Part shown: positions 1-5,370 of the stretch, one piece after another
Numbering within the stretch: the first letter of the stretch is position 1
How the letters are laid out: the number at the start of each line of letters is the position of its first letter
Assembly: GCA_031256305.1 (NCBI GenBank)
Contig: JAIRQU010000222.1
Coordinates: 1 to 5,370 of the forward strand
Reading direction: 5' to 3'
Length of the DNA stretch: 5,370 nucleotides
Source: Burkholderiaceae bacterium
Lineage (GTDB): Bacteria; Pseudomonadota; Gammaproteobacteria; Burkholderiales; Burkholderiaceae_C
The notes under the pieces: model-generated
What the model saw: the letters and a program-made list of their open reading frames with translations, nothing else
Told to the model about the DNA's origin: nothing
The model's database searches: none
Translations under genes and position numbers: made by a program

Positions 1-263
1 TGGGCGGATTGATGCTGCTCACGCGCAAGGGCGGGCTGTACTACGTTGTATTTGGTCTGGCGTGCGCAGGCGTTGGCGGGTTGCTGTTGCGCTGCAAGCG
101 CAGCGCCATCTGGGTACACGCCGTTTGCGTCGCGGCGGCGCTATTGTGGGCCTGGCGCGGCTACGCGGGCAATACGTTTGTCACCGCGCTCATTCAAAGC
201 GCGCCCGTCTGGGTTCCCGCGCTCTGGCTGGCTGTGCCGTCGGTGCGCGACCCGCTAAACTGA
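1..263 (+). CDS. Small membrane protein resembling the N-terminal anchor of PQQ-dependent glucose/quinate dehydrogenases (5' end outside window)
   Basis: The frame is open from base 3 to a TGA at 261-263, and about 86 residues are visible. TTG (9) and ATG (12) are possible starts, but the frame continues to the left edge and resemblance to the family begins at the first visible residues, so the true start is probably upstream. Three hydrophobic stretches can be seen: [17 protein letters not shown], then [17 protein letters not shown], then a segment around [13 protein letters not shown]. The spacing of GG, YY, GL, R-KR-A-W, W, P and a final P-VR--L follows the membrane anchor of E. coli Gcd from memory. 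In Gcd-type enzymes a further membrane helix and a large periplasmic PQQ beta-propeller follow; here the protein ends instead. It could be a stand-alone anchor-like protein or the remnant of a truncated dehydrogenase. No PQQ-binding or catalytic residues are present, so dehydrogenase activity should not be assumed. It lies 46 bases upstream of glcB on the same strand. Confidence 0.6.
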   Translation, partial: GGLMLLTRKGGLYYVVFGLACAGVGGLLLRCKRSAIWVHAVCVAAALLWAWRGYAGNTFVTALIQSAPVWVPALWLAVPSVRDPLN

Positions 264-309
264 ATCCCCCCGTTTCCCTTCCCGCCCTTCACTTTCCCCG
301 CACAGCATC

Positions 310-2523
310 ATGACCGACCGCATTACCACGGGCGATTTACAGGTCGCCGCCGAGCTTTACGACTTTGTCAACCGCGAGGTACTGCCCGATCTGGGCATGG
401 CGCCGGACGCCTTCTGGCATGGCTTTTCGGCCATCGTGACCGATATGGCGCCGCGCAATCTGACGCTGCTGGCCGAGCGCGAACGGTTGCAAAATGAGCT
501 GGACACCTGGCACAGCGCCAACCCCGGCCCGATTGCCGACATGCGCGCCTACCGGGCGTTTCTGGAGCGCATCGGCTACCTGCTGCCCGAACCGGCGCCT
601 TTCAAGATCACCACCGCCCACGTTGACGCCGAACTGTCCACGCAGGCCGGGCCGCAACTGGTGGTGCCGGTGACCAACGCCCGCTACGCGCTCAACGCCG
701 CCAACGCGCGCTGGGGCAGCCTGTACGACGCGCTCTACGGCACCGACGTGATCGCGCAGACCAAGGGGCTGGAAAAGGGCAGCCGCTACAACCCCAAACG
801 CGGCGCCAAGGTCATCGAATGGGCGCGCTACGTGCTCGACCGCACCGCGCCGCTCAAGGAAGGTTCGCACATCGACGCGACCGGCTATGCCGTCAAGAAA
901 AGCGGCAAACTGGAAGTAACCCTCAAGGGCGGTAAAACTACCCGGTTGCAAAACCCGGACCAATTCGTGGGCTATCAGGGCAAGGCCAAGTCGCCCTCGT
1001 CGGTGCTGCTGGCGCACAACGGCCTGCATCTGGACATCCGCATCGACCGGGCCTCGCCCATCGGCAAGAATGATGCGGCGGGCGTGGCCGATCTGGTGGT
1101 GGAAGCGGCGGTGTCCACCATCATCGACCTGGAAGATTCGGTGGCCGCCGTCGATGCGCAAGACAAAGTGCTGGCCTACCGCAACTGGCTGGGCATTCTG
1201 CGCGGCACGCTGACCGAATCCTTCGACAAGGGTGGCCGCACGCTCGAGCGCGGCCTCAATCCCGACCGCGTCTATACCGCGCCGGATGGCCAGGGCCAGG
1301 TCACGCGGCACGGGCGCGCGCTGATGTTCGTGCGCAACGTCGGCCACCACATGTTCAGCCCGGCGATCCTGTACCGCGCGGCGGGCGGCGCGTTCCAGGA
1401 AATCCCCGAAGGCATCATGGATGCGGCGATTACCACCGCCATCGGCCTGCACGACCTCAAGGGGCTGGGGCAAGGCGGCATCCGCAACTCGCGCGCCGGT
1501 TCAATCTACATCGTCAAGCCCAAGATGCACGGCCCGGCGGAAGTGGCCTTTGCCGATGAGCTGTTTGGCCGCGTGGAAAAGCTGCTGGGCATCGCGCGGC
1601 ACACCGTCAAGCTGGGCATCATGGACGAGGAGCGCCGCACCAGCGTCAACCTGGCCGCCTGCATCGCCGCCGCTCAGGCGCGACTGGCGTTCATCAACAC
1701 CGGCTTTCTGGACCGCACCGGCGATGAAATGCACAGTTGCATGCGCGCCGGGCCAGTATTCCGCAAGAACGACATGAAGGCCAGCGCCTGGATTCAGGCG
1801 TATGAGCGCAACAACGTGCTGGTCGGGCTGGCCTGCGGCCTGCGCGGCAAGGCGCAGATCGGCAAAGGCATGTGGGCCGCGCCGGATTTGATGGCCGACA
1901 TGCTCAAGCAGAAAATTGCCCACCCAAAAGCCGGGGCCAACACCGCCTGGGTGCCCAACCCCACCGGTGCGATCATTCACGCCATGCACTATCACCAGGT
2001 CAACGTGGCGCAGGTGCAGCGCGAACTGGAACGGGGCCTGGACCTGGCCGCCGAGCGCGACGCGCTGCTGGCCGGGCTGCTGACCGTGCCGGTCGTACCC
2101 CAGGCCAAATGGACGCCCAAGGAGCGCCAACAAGAAATCGACAACAACGCGCAAGGCATTCTGGGCTATGTGGTGCGCTGGGTCGATCAGGGCGTGGGCT
2201 GCTCCAAGGTGCCCGACATCCACAACATCGGCCTGATGGAAGACCGCGCCACCCTGCGCATCAGCAGCCAGCACATCGCCAACTGGCTGCTGCACGGCGT
2301 GGTCACGCGCGCGCAGGTGCAAGCCACGCTGGAACGCATGGCCGCGCTGGTGGACCGGCAAAACGCGGGCGATGCGGCCTACCGCGACATGGCCGGACGC
2401 TTGGCGGCATCCGCCGCATTCCGGGCCGCCTGCGACTTGATTTTCAAGGGCGTGGAGCAGCCCAACGGCTATACCGAGTATCTGCTGACCGCCTGGCGGC
2501 AAAAGGTCAAGGCTGGCGCGTAA
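310..2523 (+). CDS. glcB: Malate synthase G
   Basis: This cytoplasmic enzyme condenses glyoxylate with acetyl-CoA to give malate and CoA, allowing growth on glycolate, glyoxylate or C2 compounds. The 737 residues compare with about 723 for E. coli GlcB, so it is full length. The expected active-site elements are all present: the catalytic Arg in MFVRNVGH (R342), the Mg-binding Glu in GIMDEERR (E440) and Asp in FLDRTGDE (D468), the conserved Cys in VGCSKVPD (C631), and the catalytic base Asp in LMEDRATLR (D645). Their relative spacing matches E. coli R338, E427, D455, C617 and D631. VKPKMHGP and [13 protein letters not shown] are also typical of isoform G. The ATG at 310 gives a family-like N-terminus ([17 protein letters not shown]). 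The upstream sequence is pyrimidine-rich with no evident Shine-Dalgarno. A small insertion (around [13 protein letters not shown]) accounts for part of the extra length. None of the usual glyoxylate partners (glcDEF, aceA) is visible here. Confidence 0.98.
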   Translation: MTDRITTGDLQVAAELYDFVNREVLPDLGMAPDAFWHGFSAIVTDMAPRNLTLLAERERLQNELDTWHSANPGPIADMRAYRAFLERIGYLLPEPAPFKITTAHVDAELSTQAGPQLVVPVTNARYALNAANARWGSLYDALYGTDVIAQTKGLEKGSRYNPKRGAKVIEWARYVLDRTAPLKEGSHIDATGYAVKKSGKLEVTLKGGKTTRLQNPDQFVGYQGKAKSPSSVLLAHNGLHLDIRIDRASPIGKNDAAGVADLVVEAAVSTIIDLEDSVAAVDAQDKVLAYRNWLGILRGTLTESFDKGGRTLERGLNPDRVYTAPDGQGQVTRHGRALMFVRNVGHHMFSPAILYRAAGGAFQEIPEGIMDAAITTAIGLHDLKGLGQGGIRNSRAGSIYIVKPKMHGPAEVAFADELFGRVEKLLGIARHTVKLGIMDEERRTSVNLAACIAAAQARLAFINTGFLDRTGDEMHSCMRAGPVFRKNDMKASAWIQAYERNNVLVGLACGLRGKAQIGKGMWAAPDLMADMLKQKIAHPKAGANTAWVPNPTGAIIHAMHYHQVNVAQVQRELERGLDLAAERDALLAGLLTVPVVPQAKWTPKERQQEIDNNAQGILGYVVRWVDQGVGCSKVPDIHNIGLMEDRATLRISSQHIANWLLHGVVTRAQVQATLERMAALVDRQNAGDAAYRDMAGRLAASAAFRAACDLIFKGVEQPNGYTEYLLTAWRQKVKAGA

Positions 2524-2582
2524 GAAACGGGATCGGGCGGTATCCGCGCGCCAAGCGGGGCCGGGACTTTGCCTGCGCCACC

Positions 2583-2588
2583 TACAAT
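2583..2588 (+). promoter_or_regulatory. Possible -10 element upstream of lptA
   Basis: TACAAT matches the sigma-70 -10 consensus TATAAT at five of six positions and lies in the 126-base gap between glcB and the preferred lptA start. Transcription would begin near 2595, giving a leader of about 55 bases. No good -35 hexamer is seen at 16-18 bases upstream (the region reads as a G/C-rich run), so this is a weak call. GGGACTT at 2563-2569 resembles the sigma-E -35 motif GGAACTT, but no matching sigma-E -10 sits at the right spacing. Confidence 0.33.
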
Positions 2589-2649
2589 GGGCATGTTACA
2601 AACGGTAAAACGCTTGAAAAACGTGCCTGACGAGATTTTCCTGGCCTTG

Positions 2650-3372
2650 ATGCCTTTTTGTGCCCGCTGGCACGTCCGGCGAGCAGTAGTTTGCGCGCTG
2701 GCCGCGCTGGCAGCCTGGGGCGTGCCCGCGGCCTGGGCCGAAAAGGCCGACCGCGAGCAGCCCATGCACATCGAAGCAGATGCCATGCGCTACGAAGGTA
2801 CCAAGAATGGCCAGCCGCAAACGGCCACGTTCACCGGTCACGTCGTGGTCACCAAGGGCACGATCTTGATGCGCGGCGATCAGTTGGTGGTGCATCAGGA
2901 CGCGCAAGGCAACCAGTCCGGCGTCATGACGCCCGCGCCGGGCGAGCGGGCGTTTTTTCACCAGAAACGCGATGGGGTCAATGAATATATTCAAGGCGAG
3001 GCCGACCGCATGGAATACGACGGTAAGGCCGATACGGTGCATTTGATCGGCAACGCCGAAATGTGGCGGCTGACCGGCGCCACGATGATTGACAACGTGA
3101 CGGGCGATGTCATCGTCTATAACGACAACACCGAGGTCTATACCGTGGACCGCGCCGCCGCGCCCGCGGCGGGCGGCAAGCCAGGGCGGGTGCGCGCGAT
3201 CATGGTGCCGCAAAATACCGCCAGCGCCGCAAAACCGTCCACGGGAGCCAAGCCCAATCAGCCCGCCGTGCCGCTGCGCGCGGCCAGCGCCCTGCCGCCG
3301 CCAATAGCGCTCGTGCCTGCGCCTGCGTCCGCGCCTGCACCCGCCGCGTCCGACGCGGGGGGGCAGCCGTGA
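2650..3372 (+). CDS. lptA: Lipopolysaccharide transport periplasmic protein LptA
   Basis: LptA forms the periplasmic bridge that carries lipopolysaccharide from the inner-membrane LptBFGC complex to LptDE in the outer membrane. From the ATG at 2650 the product is 240 residues. It has a signal peptide (RR at 10-11, hydrophobic core about 12-29, likely cleavage after AWA at 28-30), then an OstA/LptA-type beta-jellyroll domain at about 37-188. Family landmarks are QPMHIEAD, TATFTGHVVVTKGTI, GEADRMEYDG, VHLIGNAEMWR and RVRAIMVPQN, which align with E. coli LptA. The frame is also open upstream, with possible starts at TTG 2569, ATG 2587, ATG 2593 and GTG 2623. I prefer 2650 because it places a normal-length signal peptide at the N-terminus; the earlier starts would add up to 27 residues in front of it. 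The tail at about 169-240 is Ala/Pro-rich and low in complexity, making the protein longer than the 185-residue E. coli protein. It overlaps lptB by 4 bases. Confidence 0.95.
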   Translation: MPFCARWHVRRAVVCALAALAAWGVPAAWAEKADREQPMHIEADAMRYEGTKNGQPQTATFTGHVVVTKGTILMRGDQLVVHQDAQGNQSGVMTPAPGERAFFHQKRDGVNEYIQGEADRMEYDGKADTVHLIGNAEMWRLTGATMIDNVTGDVIVYNDNTEVYTVDRAAAPAAGGKPGRVRAIMVPQNTASAAKPSTGAKPNQPAVPLRAASALPPPIALVPAPASAPAPAASDAGGQP

Positions 3373-4199
3373 CACCGGTCGCCGAGGCCGTGGCTGAGGC
3401 GGACGTAACGCTGGCACAGCCTGCTGAAACGGCGTCCGGGCAAGCGGTCGCCCAGCCGCCCAGTTTTCTGGACGTGCGCAATCTGCGCAAGCGCTACGGC
3501 AGCCGCACAGTGGTGCAGGACGTGTCCCTGAGCGTGGGCAGCGGCGAGGTGGTGGGGCTGCTCGGCCCCAACGGCGCGGGCAAGACCACCAGCTTCTACA
3601 TGATCGTCGGCCTGGTGCGCGCCGACGCCGGGCAAATCCTGCTCGACGGTCAGCCCGTGGCGCACATGCCGATTCACCGCCGTTCGCGGCTGGGGCTGTC
3701 GTACCTGCCGCAGGAAGCCTCGATCTTCCGCCGGCTCACGGCAGCCGAGAACGTGCGCGCGGTGCTCGAATTGCAGCGCGGCCCCGATGGCCGTCCGCTG
3801 CCCAGGGACGAAATTGAGCAGCGTTTAACGGCTCTGCTTGAACAGTTGCACGTGGACGATCTGCGCGACTCGCCCGCGCCCTCGCTGTCGGGCGGCGAGC
3901 GCCGGCGCGTGGAAATCGCCCGCTCGCTGGCCACGCAGCCGCGTTTTATTCTGCTCGATGAACCGTTTGCCGGTATCGACCCGATTGCGGTCATCGAAAT
4001 CCAGCGCATCATCGCCTTTCTCAAGCGGCGCGGCATCGGCGTGCTCATCACCGACCACAACGTGCGCGAGACGCTGGGCATCTGCGACCACGCGGTCATC
4101 ATCAGCAACGGGCGCGTGCTGGCGGCGGGCACGCCCGCGTCCATCGTCGACAACCCGGAAGTGCGGCGGGTTTATCTGGGCGAGCATTTCCGACTCTGA
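3369..4199 (+). CDS. lptB: Lipopolysaccharide export ABC transporter ATP-binding protein LptB
   Basis: LptB is the cytoplasmic ATPase that powers lipopolysaccharide extraction by LptFGC. All ABC motifs are intact in the 276 residues: Walker A GPNGAGKTT (66-74, K72), Q-loop Q115 in LPQEASIFRR, signature LSGGE (173-177), Walker B FILLDEP (193-199, D197 and catalytic E198), and the switch His in ITDHNVRE (H230). F120 and R121 correspond to E. coli F90 and R91, which contact the LptFG coupling helices. The C-terminus VYLGEHFRL is a hallmark of LptB. The GTG start overlaps the lptA stop (GTGA), with a G-rich tract about 6 bases upstream as a possible ribosome-binding site, suggesting translational coupling. 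About 31 Ala/Glu-rich residues precede the usual N-terminus (FLDVRNLRKRYG), so the protein exceeds the 241 residues of E. coli LptB. GTG at 3390 is an alternative start. A segment of about 5 extra residues lies near GPDGRPLPRD. Confidence 0.98.
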   Translation: MTPVAEAVAEADVTLAQPAETASGQAVAQPPSFLDVRNLRKRYGSRTVVQDVSLSVGSGEVVGLLGPNGAGKTTSFYMIVGLVRADAGQILLDGQPVAHMPIHRRSRLGLSYLPQEASIFRRLTAAENVRAVLELQRGPDGRPLPRDEIEQRLTALLEQLHVDDLRDSPAPSLSGGERRRVEIARSLATQPRFILLDEPFAGIDPIAVIEIQRIIAFLKRRGIGVLITDHNVRETLGICDHAVIISNGRVLAAGTPASIVDNPEVRRVYLGEHFRL

Positions 4200-4214
4200 G
4201 AACCGGACCATGAC

Positions 4215-5370
4215 ATGAAGCCCGGCCTGTCGCTGCGCTTCTCGCAGCATCTGACGCTCACGCCGCAATTGCAGCAGTCGATCCGGCTGTTGCAACTGTC
4301 TACGCTGGAACTGAACAGCGAAATCGAACAGATGCTCGGCGACAACCCCTTCCTGGAACGCGATGACGATGCCGCGCCGCGTGAGGAATTCGGCCTGGCG
4401 CGCGCCGATGTGCCAGTCAGCCTGGGAGACCAGGTGGCCGAACGCGCCGATACCGATGCCGGTGCGCCAGACGGCGACGGCGCCGAGGCAACGGATTGGA
4501 CGGCAGCGGACGCTGGCTGGGAAGGCGACGGCAGCGTGGACGCGCCGCCGCCCGACGATGCCGAATGGGGCGGTGAAGCGCCCGCGCGCCCGCGCGCCGG
4601 AGATGACGATGACGAACTGGACGCGGGCGAGCGCGCCGCGCCGCAGGAGTCGCTGGCCGCGCATCTGAGCGCGCAGGCGCGCACGCTGCGGCTTGAACCG
4701 GAGGACGCCGCCGCGCTGCGCTACCTGATTGGCAATCTTGACGACGACGGGTATCTGGAAGATTCAATCGCGCAACTGGCGGCGCGCTTCATTGAGGACG
4801 ACGACAGCCCGGAGCAGGTACAGGCGCTGGCGCGGCGCTTTACGTTGGCGCTCGAACAGTTGCAATCTCTGGACCCCGCCGGGGTAGGCGCGCGCGGCCT
4901 GGCCGAGTGCCTGGCCTTGCAGATCAGGCGTCAACTCGATGAACATCCTGACCAGAAAGTCGCGCGGAATATGAGCATTGCGCTATTGATTTGCGAGCAT
5001 ACGGGTGCGCTGGAGTGGCTTGCCCGGCGTGATGCCAAGCGCATCGCGCGCGAACTCGGCTGCGCCGAAAGTCAGGCGCGCGCAGCGATGGCGCGCATTG
5101 CGCGGCTCGATCCCAAGCCGGGCCGTGCATTTGCCGCCGTGGCGCGCAACGCCATCGTGCCGGACGTGATCGTCAGCCTTAGCGGTTCGGGCGCGCGGCG
5201 GCATCTGCGCGTGCAGCTCAACCCGGACGCGACGCCGCGCCTGCGCGTGCAAGAACTCTACGCCAAGGCGCTGCGCGGCAGCCGCGATACCCAGGGCAGC
5301 GCCGGCCATCAGGCGCTGGCGCAACGGCTGCAAGAGGCGCGCTGGTTCGTGCGCAACATCCAGCAGCGCC
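4215..5370 (+). CDS. rpoN: RNA polymerase sigma-54 factor RpoN (3' end outside window)
   Basis: RpoN directs core RNA polymerase to -24/-12 promoters that need an AAA+ activator protein. The 385 visible residues begin at ATG 4215, 15 bases after the lptB stop. Region I (about 1-48) is canonical: LSLRFSQHLTLTPQLQQSI, then LLQLSTLELNSEIEQ and DNPFLE; it binds activators and holds the complex in check. Region II (about 49-142) is strongly acidic and rich in Asp, Gly and Ala, with DDDDELDAGE near its end. The core-binding region follows from about 145, with LRYLIGNLDDDGYL, LQSLDPAGVGARGLAECL, RLDPKPGRAFA and VQLNPDATPRLRV. The sequence ends at WFVRNIQQR, so the helix-turn-helix and the C-terminal RpoN box lie beyond the window and cannot be checked. 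Only weak ribosome-binding sequence is seen. Tight spacing suggests co-transcription with lptAB, as in many proteobacteria. The family assignment is secure. Confidence 0.97.
   Translation, partial: MKPGLSLRFSQHLTLTPQLQQSIRLLQLSTLELNSEIEQMLGDNPFLERDDDAAPREEFGLARADVPVSLGDQVAERADTDAGAPDGDGAEATDWTAADAGWEGDGSVDAPPPDDAEWGGEAPARPRAGDDDDELDAGERAAPQESLAAHLSAQARTLRLEPEDAAALRYLIGNLDDDGYLEDSIAQLAARFIEDDDSPEQVQALARRFTLALEQLQSLDPAGVGARGLAECLALQIRRQLDEHPDQKVARNMSIALLICEHTGALEWLARRDAKRIARELGCAESQARAAMARIARLDPKPGRAFAAVARNAIVPDVIVSLSGSGARRHLRVQLNPDATPRLRVQELYAKALRGSRDTQGSAGHQALAQRLQEARWFVRNIQQR

Noticed and set aside
337..1473. Long antisense open frame (378 codons) opposite glcB
   Set aside because: It lies wholly opposite a well-matched malate synthase G, has the His/Arg/Val/Gly-rich composition typical of reverse-strand shadows in GC-rich genes, and shows no recognisable domain.
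1501..2502. Second long antisense open frame (333 codons) opposite the 3' half of glcB
   Set aside because: Same reasoning: a shadow of strong codon bias on the other strand, with no motif or independent gene signals.
2521..2580. Intrinsic terminator after glcB
   Set aside because: The GC-rich stretch contains short self-complementary bits such as CCGCGCGCC, but no stable stem followed by a T run.
2563..2587. Sigma-E type promoter for lptA (GGGACTT as -35)
   Set aside because: The -35 resemblance is good, and E. coli lptA is under sigma-E control, but no TCTGA-like -10 occurs at the required 15-17 base spacing.
1872..2630. Open frame of 252 codons on the + strand overlapping the end of glcB
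   Set aside because: The product is Arg/Gly/Ala-rich and repetitive in composition, with no family likeness. It is an out-of-frame reading of glcB.
4570..4605. GC-rich repeat in rpoN (alternating CGCGCC units)
   Set aside because: This is low-complexity codon use for Ala/Arg/Pro in the acidic linker, not an organised repeat or regulatory array.
3825..4664. Antisense open frame (279 codons) spanning the lptB-rpoN junction
   Set aside because: It covers two securely identified genes on the opposite strand and has no recognisable domain.

Overview
The window is GC-rich chromosomal DNA (about two thirds G+C by eye) with densely packed genes, all on the + strand. The protein sequences and the lptA-lptB-rpoN order point to a Gram-negative proteobacterium. 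Betaproteobacteria, order Burkholderiales, is the best guess; this is inferred from sequence style and I could not test it by search.

Layout. Bases 1-263 hold the C-terminal part of a small membrane protein. It resembles the N-terminal membrane anchor of PQQ-dependent glucose/quinate dehydrogenases but stops where the catalytic domain would follow. Bases 310-2523 encode a complete malate synthase G (glcB). A gap of about 126 bases, with a plausible -10 element, leads to a tight run: lptA (2650-3372), lptB (3369-4199, GTG start overlapping the lptA stop by 4 bases) and rpoN (from 4215). The rpoN gene runs off the right edge before its DNA-binding domain. Because rpoN has no stop inside the window, it must be read as an open-ended frame.

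How the genes work together. LptA is the periplasmic bridge protein and LptB the cytoplasmic ATPase of the Lpt machine, which moves lipopolysaccharide from the inner to the outer membrane. RpoN (sigma-54) is a regulator that sits beside lptB in many proteobacteria. GlcB condenses glyoxylate with acetyl-CoA to malate and has no known functional link to Lpt. It occupies the place where kdsC and lptC are usually found in the canonical cluster.

I see no mobile element, CRISPR array, RNA gene or clear intrinsic terminator, and no sign of an undescribed system. The points worth a second look are modest: the anchor-only dehydrogenase-like protein, the glcB/lptA junction, the G7 run at the lptA/lptB overlap, and the low-complexity extensions on LptA, LptB and RpoN.
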